Part shown: piece by piece, positions 34,773-42,857 of the stretch | How positions within the stretch are numbered: the first letter of the stretch is position 1 | Layout of the letters: each line of letters opens with the position of its first letter | NCBI RefSeq assembly: GCF_000758625.1 | Contig: NZ_CP009283.1 | Location: forward strand, 571,501 to 635,500 | Source: Paenibacillus sp. FSL R7-0273 | GTDB taxonomy: Bacteria > Bacillota > Bacilli > Paenibacillales > Paenibacillaceae | Length of the DNA stretch: 64,000 nucleotides | Direction of reading: 5' to 3' | Translations under genes and position numbers: made by a program | The notes under the pieces: generated by a model | What the model was told of the DNA's origin: nothing | Database searches by the model: none | The model's input: the letters and a program-made list of their open reading frames with translations, nothing else

Positions 34773-37700
34773 ATGATGATGCGTATAGGGCTTGATGTCG
34801 GATCAACCACGGCCAAATTGGTTGTTATGGAACGGAATACCATTGTTTATCAGGATTACGTCAGACATTTCAGCGATATAAAAAAAGCTGCACTATCCCT
34901 GCTGTCCGCTGTCCGGGATAAATTTCCGGACAGAAAGGCTGCGCTGGCTGTAAGCGGTTCCTCAGGCATGTCCTTATCCAAGCTTGGCGGAGTTCCGTTT
35001 GTCCAGGAGGTTATCGCCTGCACCAAAGCAATCAGTGAGCTGATTCCAGAGTGTGATACGGCGATTGAGCTTGGCGGTGAGGATGCGAAGATTATTTATT
35101 TGAACGGCGGAATTGAGCAGCGGATGAACACTGCCTGTGCCGGGGGCACCGGGGCGTTTATCGACCAGATGGCTGCGCTGCTGCAGACAGATCCGGCCGG
35201 TCTGAACACGCTCGCGGAGAAGCATGAGCGGATCTATCCGATTGCCTCCCGCTGCGGGGTATTTGCCAAAAGCGATGTGCAGCCCTTGCTTAATGAAGGG
35301 GCACGGCGTGAGGATATAGCCGCTTCTATCTTCCAGAGCATCGTGAACCAGACGATCAGCGGGCTGGCCTGCGGACGCCCGATCCGCGGACGGGTGGCTT
35401 TTTTGGGCGGTCCGCTGACCTTCCTTCAGGTGCTGCGCGAATTGTTCGCAAAGACGCTGGGGCTTGAGGAAGGAGCGGTGCTGTTCCCGGAACGCTCCCA
35501 GTATTTTGTGGCAATCGGTTCGGCGCTGGCACAGGCGGAGCCGCTTATACTGCCGCTGGAAGAATGGATCTCCCGGATCGCCGCAGTCGATTTCAGGGCC
35601 GACCGTGCCGAGGACGCCGAGCTGCCGCCTTTATTCGGGACACCGGCAGAGCTTGCCGAATTCCGGCAGCGCCACGGGAAGGCAGCGGTCAAGCGTGCGG
35701 AGCTGGCGGATTACAGCGGGCCGTGTTATCTCGGAATCGATGCGGGCTCAACGACGACGAAGCTGGTCATAACCGGTGCCGGGGATCAGATCCTGTACAC
35801 CTCCTACGGCAGTAACAAGGGGAATCCGCTGCAGTCGGTCAGCGATGCTCTTAAGGAAATCTACAGGCTGCTGCCGGAAGACTGCTATATTGCAGGCTCT
35901 TATGCTACCGGATACGGTGAAGGCCTGATTAAGGCTGCACTGCGGACGGACGGCGGAGAGGTAGAGACGGTGGCGCACTATAAAGCCGCCTCGAGGTTCA
36001 TGCCTGAGGTTGATTTTATTCTCGATATCGGCGGCCAGGATATGAAGTGCATCAAGATCCGCGGCGGAGCAATCGACAGCCTGATGCTGAACGAGGCCTG
36101 CTCGGCGGGCTGCGGCTCTTTCCTGGAGAGCTTTGCTTCTGCGCTGCAGCTGGGCATCGCCGAATTTGCCCAGGCTGCGCTGGAATCAAGCAAGCCGGTT
36201 AACCTTGGATCACGCTGCACGGTATTCATGAACTCCAAGGTGAAGCAGGTACAGAAGGAAGGCGCTTCGCTGGCGGATCTTTCTGCCGGGCTGGCCTACT
36301 CTGTTATCAAGAATGCCCTGCAAAAGGTGATCAAAATCCGAAATAGCGACGATCTTGGGCGCAATATCATTGTACAGGGAGGAACCTTCTACAATGAGGC
36401 TGTGCTGCGGGCATTCGAGCTGCTGACCGGCAGAACGGTGGTAAGGCCGGATATTGCCGGAGTTATGGGGGCCTACGGCTGCGCACTGCTGGCCAAGGAG
36501 CAGGCCGTTCCCGGCGGGCTCAGCACTCTGCTCGGGCCGGAGGAGCTGGAGGCCTTTACATATCAGGTATCCCCGGGCCGCTGCAGCCTGTGCGTCAACA
36601 ACTGTGCGCTGACGATCAGCCGCTTTCCGGATAAGAGCTTTCACGTAACCGGCAACCGCTGCGAACGCGGCGCCGGAGTCAAGAAGACCAAGAATACATT
36701 GCCTAATCTGATGCAGTATAAATACGAGCGGTTCTTTGATTACGAAGGGCTGCCGGAAGAACAGGCAGGCCGGGGCGTTGTCGGCATTCCGCGGACAATG
36801 AATATGTTTGAGAATTTTCCGTTCTGGCATGCTTTTTTCACGAAGCTGCGTTACCGTACGGTTCTGTCACCCAAATCAGGCAAAAAGCTGTACGAAAGCG
36901 GGATGGATACCATTCCTTCCGAATCGATCTGCTATCCGGCGAAGATGGCCCACGGTCATGTGCAGAGCCTGGTCGGCAAGGGTGTGGATTTTATTTTTTA
37001 TCCGGCGGTGGTCTACGAGAAAAAGGAGGATGAGGCGGCTACCAACCACTTCAACTGTCCGGTGGTCGCTTCATATCCTGAAGTCATCCGCAATAATATG
37101 GACAGTCTGAAGGAAAGGGGAGTCCCGCTCGTCAGCCCCTTCCTGACCTTTGATGATATTTCCGCCCTGTCCAAAGGGCTGATGAAGACCTTCACAGACA
37201 TTCCGAAGGATGAAATCATTGCTGCTGTTCAAGCCGGCCTGGCTGAAGCAGAGCATGCCAAAAAGGATGTGCGGACCAAAGGGGAGGAGACGCTGGCGTT
37301 CCTGAGCGCGACAGGCACCAAGGGCATTCTGCTCTGCGGACATCCGTATCATGCTGATCCCGAGATTAATCACGGCATCGCCGATATGATTACCGGCATG
37401 GGTCTTGCGGTGCTGACCGAGGACTCGGTCTGCCATCTTGACCGCAGCGAAGGGGATGTGGCTGTGGTCAACCAGTGGACCTATCATGCCCGCATGTACC
37501 GGGCCGCCCGGCTGGCCTCCACCCGTAAGGATCTGGAGCTGGTACAGCTCACTTCCTTCGGCTGCGGCATTGATGCCATTACCTGTGATGCTGTACAGGA
37601 GATTATGGAGCGGCACAACAAGGTGTACACCCTGATCAAGATTGATGAGATCAGCAATCTGGGGGCAGCCCGCATCCGGCTGCGTTCGCTGCTGGCGGCC

Positions 37701-39056
37701 ATGCGTGAGCGCGAGAAAGGCGAAGTGCAGCCGCAGCTGCTATACAAAACGCAGGCCAATGTCACCTTCACCAAGGAAATGAGGGAGACCTACACCATTC
37801 TGTCCCCGCAGATGTCGCCGGTCCATTTCGAGCTGTTTGAACGCGTCTTCCAGGATGCCGGGTACCGGCTCAGGATTCTGGAGACAACCGGGCCGCAGGA
37901 GACAGAGGAAGGACTCCGATACGTCAATAATGATGCCTGCTATCCGGCAATAGTCACCATCGGGCAGATTCTGTCAGCCCTAAAGGGCGGAGACTATGAC
38001 CTGAGCCGTACAGCGGTAATCATGTCACAGACGGGCGGCGGCTGCCGGGCGACCAATTACATATCTCTGCTGCGCAAGGCGCTCAAGGACTCGGGGCTGG
38101 GGCATATTCCGGTCATCTCGCTGAATGCCTCGGGCATGGAGAATCAGCCGGGCTTCAAGATCAGCCTCAAGCTGGCGAACCGGCTGGTTGCAGCAGCCTG
38201 CTACGGCGATCTGATGATGAGGCTGCTGCACCGGTTCCGGCCGTATGAGCAGATTCCGGGCAGCGCAGAAGCGCTCTACCGCAAAGGCATGGAGCGCTGC
38301 AAGGCCAGCCTGTCGACCTTCTCCTTCCGGGAATATAAACGGCTGGTCCGGGAGATTGTCGCCGATTTCAGCCGCCTGCCGGTATATGATTATGATAAGC
38401 CGAAGGTAGGTATTGTCGGTGAGATTCTGATTAAATTTCATCCGGATGCCAACAACCGGATTATAGAAATGATTGAGGCAGAGGGCGGCGAAGCGGTGAT
38501 GCCGGATTTCCTGGACTTCATCTTCTACTGCATTTATAACCCGATCTATAAGGCAGAGCAGTTCGGCAAAAGCAGACGGCTTGGATACATCAACCCGATG
38601 CTGATCTCTTATCTGGAGATCTACCGCAGGCCGGTGAAGGTAGCGCTGGAGGAAGCGGGGCTGGCGAAGAGCCGTGAGAACATTTACGGGCTTGCCGAGA
38701 AGGCGAGCCGGCTTGTCTCGGTCGGCAATCAGATGGGCGAGGGCTGGTTCCTGACAGCGGAGATGATGGATCTGCTGGACAACGGAGTGGACAATATCGT
38801 CTGTATCCAGCCGTTCGCCTGCCTGCCGAATCATATCACCGGCCGGGGAAGCATCAAAGGGCTGAAGGAGCTGTATCCGGGAGCTAATATTGCGGCGATT
38901 GATTATGATGCCGGTGTCAGCGTGGTCAATCAGGCGAACCGGATCAAGCTGATGATGTCCATCGCAAGCGAGACGGTCAGCAGCACCAGGGCCAAGCAGC
39001 CGGCCGGCCGCATTAGCAAGCCGGTTAAGCTGGGCACCTTCAGCAGCGGGGTTTAG
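34773..39056 (+). CDS. Giant 2-hydroxyacyl-CoA dehydratase activator-like protein (two ASKHA domains, DUF2229, dehydratase-like C-terminus)
   Basis: A 1427-residue cytosolic protein. It has two tandem BadF/BcrA-type ATPase domains, marked by IGLDVGSTTAKLVV (about residue 4) and LGIDAGSTTTKLVI (about 320). Conserved Cys motifs that hold a shared 4Fe-4S cluster in the family are SRCGVFAKSD and ACSAGCGSF. A four-Cys patch (CSLCVNNC ... C, about 600-625) leads into a DUF2229 region, and the last ~450 residues resemble dehydratase-type COG3580/3581 proteins. Small activators in anaerobes pump one electron into 2-hydroxyacyl-CoA dehydratases; what this fused Bacillales form does is not established. 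AAGGGG precedes the ATG. It stands alone, with no acyl-CoA genes beside it. Confidence 0.85.
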   Translation: MMMRIGLDVGSTTAKLVVMERNTIVYQDYVRHFSDIKKAALSLLSAVRDKFPDRKAALAVSGSSGMSLSKLGGVPFVQEVIACTKAISELIPECDTAIELGGEDAKIIYLNGGIEQRMNTACAGGTGAFIDQMAALLQTDPAGLNTLAEKHERIYPIASRCGVFAKSDVQPLLNEGARREDIAASIFQSIVNQTISGLACGRPIRGRVAFLGGPLTFLQVLRELFAKTLGLEEGAVLFPERSQYFVAIGSALAQAEPLILPLEEWISRIAAVDFRADRAEDAELPPLFGTPAELAEFRQRHGKAAVKRAELADYSGPCYLGIDAGSTTTKLVITGAGDQILYTSYGSNKGNPLQSVSDALKEIYRLLPEDCYIAGSYATGYGEGLIKAALRTDGGEVETVAHYKAASRFMPEVDFILDIGGQDMKCIKIRGGAIDSLMLNEACSAGCGSFLESFASALQLGIAEFAQAALESSKPVNLGSRCTVFMNSKVKQVQKEGASLADLSAGLAYSVIKNALQKVIKIRNSDDLGRNIIVQGGTFYNEAVLRAFELLTGRTVVRPDIAGVMGAYGCALLAKEQAVPGGLSTLLGPEELEAFTYQVSPGRCSLCVNNCALTISRFPDKSFHVTGNRCERGAGVKKTKNTLPNLMQYKYERFFDYEGLPEEQAGRGVVGIPRTMNMFENFPFWHAFFTKLRYRTVLSPKSGKKLYESGMDTIPSESICYPAKMAHGHVQSLVGKGVDFIFYPAVVYEKKEDEAATNHFNCPVVASYPEVIRNNMDSLKERGVPLVSPFLTFDDISALSKGLMKTFTDIPKDEIIAAVQAGLAEAEHAKKDVRTKGEETLAFLSATGTKGILLCGHPYHADPEINHGIADMITGMGLAVLTEDSVCHLDRSEGDVAVVNQWTYHARMYRAARLASTRKDLELVQLTSFGCGIDAITCDAVQEIMERHNKVYTLIKIDEISNLGAARIRLRSLLAAMREREKGEVQPQLLYKTQANVTFTKEMRETYTILSPQMSPVHFELFERVFQDAGYRLRILETTGPQETEEGLRYVNNDACYPAIVTIGQILSALKGGDYDLSRTAVIMSQTGGGCRATNYISLLRKALKDSGLGHIPVISLNASGMENQPGFKISLKLANRLVAAACYGDLMMRLLHRFRPYEQIPGSAEALYRKGMERCKASLSTFSFREYKRLVREIVADFSRLPVYDYDKPKVGIVGEILIKFHPDANNRIIEMIEAEGGEAVMPDFLDFIFYCIYNPIYKAEQFGKSRRLGYINPMLISYLEIYRRPVKVALEEAGLAKSRENIYGLAEKASRLVSVGNQMGEGWFLTAEMMDLLDNGVDNIVCIQPFACLPNHITGRGSIKGLKELYPGANIAAIDYDAGVSVVNQANRIKLMMSIASETVSSTRAKQPAGRISKPVKLGTFSSGV

Positions 39057-39108
39057 CCCGGCCGGTCTTGTTCCGGGAGGCTTTATCGGAAGACGGGGCT
39101 TTAATAAT

Positions 39109-39250
39109 ATTTAGTTGGATTTTCTTCAATAAAATTCACGATTGTATCCAGTTTCTAATGATTAGTTAGAAAAACGTTATTTATTTTGGGACGCCAACCT
39201 GTTTTGAGGTCAAAATCGCATGTTTAAGTGGCCTTTTTTCAACTAAATCC
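39109..39250. repeat. AT-rich element with inverted ends, related to 9.45 kb
   Basis: Begins ATTTAGTTGGATTTT and ends TTCAACTAAATCC, the same pair of words that bounds 9454-9767, here 142 bases apart. No coding potential. The whole spacer 39057-39590 has no gene I can support. Confidence 0.55.
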
Positions 39251-39353
39251 TCTCATGTGAACTTTTTGAATGAATTAGGTTGCATTTTTCCACTTAGTTA
39301 TGCGAATAAGGGAACCGGGCTGGTTGAGGATAGATTTAGGAAGTACATATCAC

Positions 39354-39392
39354 AAAAAAGCGGAGCAGGAATTTTCCTGTCCCGCTTTTTTT
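39354..39392. terminator. Hairpin terminator in the spacer before marR
   Basis: AAAAAAGCGG-CAGGA pairs with TCCTG-CCGCTTTTTT; seven Ts follow. It lies 300 bases after the giant gene, so it may serve read-through from it. Confidence 0.75.
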
Positions 39393-39590
39393 GTTGCCGG
39401 CTCCGGCTAGAGGGGAGACGGCTGCTTCAGCAGCTTAAGCTTCACTGCATCGACTTGTTCAGGTGCAGGAAGTTATGCGGGTAGCCGGCATCAGCACCAG
39501 TCCCGGCCTGACAGTGAAGCTAAAGCTTGAAAATACATCATGCAATAACAAGTAAATGGAGCTTTGTTTTCAGTAATTTTCAGTAAAGTG

Positions 39591-39633
39591 TTGACGAGAA
39601 AATACGTAAAGAGTAAAATAGTTCGTATACGAA
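39591..39633 (+). promoter_or_regulatory. marR promoter with palindromic operator
   Basis: TTGACG and TAAAAT with a 17-base spacer; immediately downstream is the perfect 12-base palindrome TTCGTATACGAA (39622-39633), placed at the transcription start where MarR proteins usually repress themselves. Confidence 0.7.
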
Positions 39634-39654
39634 GTATTATTCTGAACGAAAAGC

Positions 39655-40113
39655 GTGGTGGCCGGGTTGGAGGAAAAAGAGCGGCAGCTGGATGACATTC
39701 TGTCTTCATTCCGCTGCATCACCCATAATTATCAGCAGCTTCTCTGGAAGGATGCAGAAGAGCTTAACGTAACATCCACACAGCTTATGGTGCTGCGCAA
39801 GCTGGCTATGCATCCGGATATCGGGATTACCGAGCTTGCTGATCTGCTTCATTTAGGAAACAGCGCTGCAAGCGGAGTAGTGGACCGGATGGTTAAGGCA
39901 GGCCTGATTACAAGACAGCGGTCGGAGACAGACAGGCGCGTTGTTCATCTGGCGGCAACCGGGAAGGGGCTGGAAATCAGGGAGCGCAGCAAGCAGTCCA
40001 TACGCAAGCACTTGCAGCCCCTGGAGAATATTCCTGCTGAGGATGTCAAAGAGCTGCTGCGTCTGCACGGTGAAATTATTAATATTTTAGTTCAAGGGAG
40101 AGAAAATAAGTAA
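39655..40113 (+). CDS. MarR family transcriptional regulator
   Basis: A ~150-residue winged-helix repressor with the MarR pattern: helix-turn-helix ITELADLLHLGNSAASGVVDRMVKAGLI and the wing RQRSETDRRVVHLAAT with the conserved Asp-Arg-Arg. It probably represses itself and the drug-efflux gene that starts two bases after its stop. The start is uncertain: GTG 39655 has no good ribosome binding site, while TTG 39667 follows GGTGG. The palindrome at 39622 is the likely operator. Confidence 0.9.
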   Translation: MVAGLEEKERQLDDILSSFRCITHNYQQLLWKDAEELNVTSTQLMVLRKLAMHPDIGITELADLLHLGNSAASGVVDRMVKAGLITRQRSETDRRVVHLAATGKGLEIRERSKQSIRKHLQPLENIPAEDVKELLRLHGEIINILVQGRENK

Positions 40114-40115
40114 CT

Positions 40116-41648
40116 ATGAGTACAATACATGCGAATACTGCGGGCGGAGCCAAAGCGATCCGCAGAGGGCCGATTATCGCCGCACTGCTGATCGGTGCTT
40201 TTGTCGCGCTGCTGAATCAGACGCTGATGAATGTAGCCCTGCCGAAAATGATGGAGGATCTGAATATTGTGGCCAATACGGCGCAGTGGCTGACAACCGG
40301 CTTCATGCTGGTGAACGGGGTGCTGATCCCGATCAGCGCCTACCTGGTGGAGAAGTTTACGACCCGCCAGCTGTTTATAACATCGATGGTCCTGTTTTCG
40401 ATAGGGACGCTGATTTGTGCGGTCGGAACAGGCTTTGAGATGATTATGGTCGGACGTGTCGTGCAGGCGGTCGGCGCCGGCATTCTGATGCCGCTGATGA
40501 ACATTGTGTTCCTGCGCATTTTCCCGATTGAAGAACGCGGTAAGGCGATGGGGCTGATGGCAGTAGCGATGATCTTCGCTCCGGCGGTCGGCCCGACGCT
40601 GTCCGGCTGGGTTGTACAGAACTATTCCTGGCGGGTGCTGTTCTATATCGTATTGCCGCTTGCTATATTCTCCACGTTGCTGGGGATGAAGGCGATGCAG
40701 AATGTTGGGCAGCTGACCTCTCCAAAGCTCGATAAAATCGGGATCATCCTGTCAACGCTTGGCTTTGGCGGCTTGCTGTACGGGTTCAGTGATGCCGGAA
40801 CCGACGGCTGGGATAGTGCGATCGTGATTACCTGCCTGATCCTGGGGGCCCTTTCGCTGGTGCTGTTTGTATGGCGCGAGCTTACAACCGATACACCGCT
40901 GCTGGAGTTCCGGATTTTCCGTTACAATATGTATTCCCTGACTACTGTAATTAATATTATCATTACTATGGCGATGTATGCCGGTATGATCCTGCTGCCG
41001 ATTTATCTGCAGACCATCCGCGGCTTTACGCCGATGGAATCGGGTCTGATGCTGCTGCCGGGTGCGATTCTGATGGGGATTATGTCTCCGATCACAGGCA
41101 TTATTTTTGATAAAATCGGGGCTAGATGGCTGGCCGTTATTGGACTTCTGATTACTACGATTACGACCTGGGAGTTCAGTCAGATTTCCACCACCACCAC
41201 TTACACTCACCTGATCCTGACCTATACAGCCCGGATGTTCGGAATGTCGATGCTGATGATGCCGATTGTGACAGCAGGACTTAACCAGCTGCCGCAGCGC
41301 CTCAGCTCGCACGGTACGGCAATGTCGAACACACTGCGTACGGTAGGCGGGGCGCTGGGGATGGCGCTGTTTGTCAGCCTGATGACCAACCGCACCAAGA
41401 GCAATATTGCCGATGCTGTAGCAAGCGGAGCCGTATCACAGACAGATAAGGCTGCTATGCTCAAGCTTACGCAGGAGGCGACGATCAACGGAATTACACA
41501 TGCATTTACTGTGGCTACATGGGTAACGGCTGTGGCTCTGGTGCTGGCCCTGTTCATCAGGAAGACCTCGCCGCAGGCAGACTTCATTAAGACTGAGGAA
41601 GCCGAGCCTGTATTAACCAAGAGCATTAAAGCGCAGCCAGTAAAATAA
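40116..41648 (+). CDS. MFS multidrug efflux transporter, DHA2 (14-TM) type
   Basis: A 510-residue membrane protein with about 14 hydrophobic helices. Family motifs are LNQTLMNVALP in helix 1, the motif A-like VEKFTTRQLF, GRVVQAVGAGILMPL and motif C AVGPTLSGWVV in helix 5, as in EmrB/QacA-type proton antiporters. It is co-transcribed with the MarR repressor just upstream, the usual arrangement of an inducible export system. The substrate is unknown. GGGAG is 15 bases from the ATG, rather far, so translation may be coupled to marR. Confidence 0.92.
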   Translation: MSTIHANTAGGAKAIRRGPIIAALLIGAFVALLNQTLMNVALPKMMEDLNIVANTAQWLTTGFMLVNGVLIPISAYLVEKFTTRQLFITSMVLFSIGTLICAVGTGFEMIMVGRVVQAVGAGILMPLMNIVFLRIFPIEERGKAMGLMAVAMIFAPAVGPTLSGWVVQNYSWRVLFYIVLPLAIFSTLLGMKAMQNVGQLTSPKLDKIGIILSTLGFGGLLYGFSDAGTDGWDSAIVITCLILGALSLVLFVWRELTTDTPLLEFRIFRYNMYSLTTVINIIITMAMYAGMILLPIYLQTIRGFTPMESGLMLLPGAILMGIMSPITGIIFDKIGARWLAVIGLLITTITTWEFSQISTTTTYTHLILTYTARMFGMSMLMMPIVTAGLNQLPQRLSSHGTAMSNTLRTVGGALGMALFVSLMTNRTKSNIADAVASGAVSQTDKAAMLKLTQEATINGITHAFTVATWVTAVALVLALFIRKTSPQADFIKTEEAEPVLTKSIKAQPVK

Positions 41649-41654
41649 ATAAAA

Positions 41655-41705
41655 CAAAAGGGACATTTCCGTCAGCCTTCCGGCTGCAGGAAATGTCCCT
41701 TTTGT
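41655..41705. terminator. Terminator after the DHA2 efflux gene
   Basis: AAAAGGGACATTTCC and GGAAATGTCCCTTTT arms with an inner CAGCC/GGCTG stem; both orientations end in T-runs. Confidence 0.9.
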
Positions 41706-41753
41706 TGGTTATACGGCGTCAGATGCGTTACCCTGCAGGTAAGCAGGGCGTAA

Positions 41754-42713
41754 TCACCGGTTTGCCGGCTGCGTCGGGGGTTCGCTATAGACTGCGGCGA
41801 TGCCGGCAGCAATCTCACCGAGTCTGCGGCGGATGTGCTCCGGCTCCAGTACTTCTGCTGCAGGCCCGAAGCTGAGGAGAAAGCCGTACAGCCAGTTGTC
41901 CTCCGGGTAATAGACAGTCACAGTATAGCCGCCGTCTGACTCCGGCTGAAGCTCGCTGCAGTCGAAGTAATCCTCGGCAAGATGCCGGCCGGCAGCAGAG
42001 AAGCGCAGCACAACCGGTACCGTTCCTGCCGGATCTGCCCAGCCGCGGCTCCAGGGCAGCTCACCCACAGGGATGTCCTGCCTTACGTAGCGGCGGTCCT
42101 CCTTGACCAGCGACTTCATACGCAGCAGCTTAAACAGCCTGAAATCACCGCGCCCGGTGCAGAAGCCGTACAGATACCAGGACTGTCCCTTTAATACAAG
42201 TGTATAGGGCTCAACAGAACGCCGGCTTGCAGCACCGCTGGCCGCAACATATTCAAAGGCGACAGCAGCGGATTCCTCCAGCGCCTCCTTAATCAGGGCG
42301 AGCCGTTCCTCCAGCGGACCCTGCAGCCCCCATGGTGAAAAGTCGACAATGAGCTGGGCGGTTTTGCTGCGGAAGGCGGCGGTCTGGGAGGGCGGAATGA
42401 CACTGCTGATTTTTTCCATTAGGAGTGTGTGCCCGGTGCCCCCATAGGAGGAGACACTTTGCAGCGCAGTAAAAATATCAGCGAGCTCGCGCTCGGTCAG
42501 CATATTGCGGTCAAGCCGGTAGCCCTCCATCAGGCCGATTCCGCCGCCAGCCCCCTGGTAGGTCACGACGGGAATCCCGGCTCCGTTAATGCTTTCAATA
42601 TCCCGGTAAATGGTGCGTACAGACACCTCGAACATATCGGCCAGCTCCTTGGCCTGGATCAGGGGGCGGTTCATCAGCAGGATGACGATGGAGAGCAGAC
42701 GGTCTATTTTCAA
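41754..42713 (-). CDS. YafY-type HTH/WYL-domain transcriptional regulator
   Basis: A 319-residue regulator. The N-terminal HTH_11 domain (RLLSIVILLMNRPLIQAKELADMF, SVRTIYRDIESI) is followed by a WYL ligand domain (about 135-215: SVEPYTLVLKGQSWYLYGFC) and the C-terminal WCX extension. It is divergently placed from an MFS gene whose promoter holds an 18-base palindrome, so it probably controls that transporter. The ribosome binding site is poor (AGGTG 14 bases away). Confidence 0.88.
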   Translation of the reverse strand: MKIDRLLSIVILLMNRPLIQAKELADMFEVSVRTIYRDIESINGAGIPVVTYQGAGGGIGLMEGYRLDRNMLTERELADIFTALQSVSSYGGTGHTLLMEKISSVIPPSQTAAFRSKTAQLIVDFSPWGLQGPLEERLALIKEALEESAAVAFEYVAASGAASRRSVEPYTLVLKGQSWYLYGFCTGRGDFRLFKLLRMKSLVKEDRRYVRQDIPVGELPWSRGWADPAGTVPVVLRFSAAGRHLAEDYFDCSELQPESDGGYTVTVYYPEDNWLYGFLLSFGPAAEVLEPEHIRRRLGEIAAGIAAVYSEPPTQPANR

Positions 42714-42786
42714 GGGTCAGCACCTACTTTGTTATTGGCAATTACCATTAATATTATATTTTTCACGGAAGAAAGAAAAGAAAGCA

Positions 42787-42828
42787 TTGTTATATGCTAG
42801 TAATTCGATTAATATCTAATTAGATATT
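42787..42828 (+). promoter_or_regulatory. MFS gene promoter overlapped by a perfect 18-bp palindrome
   Basis: TTGTTA and TAATAT with 17-base spacing; the palindrome AATATCTAATTAGATATT (42811-42828) covers the -10 box. A protein bound there should block transcription; the divergent WYL regulator is the likely candidate. Confidence 0.65.
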
Positions 42829-42857
42829 ATATTAATTATATTGCGGGGTACACGTTA

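Noticed and set aside
38025..38834. 269-codon minus-strand frame within the giant gene
   Set aside because: Shadow of the dehydratase-like region; no start signals.
39257..39484. 75-codon frame in the spacer before marR
   Set aside because: It runs through a strong terminator hairpin, has no ribosome binding site and no motif.
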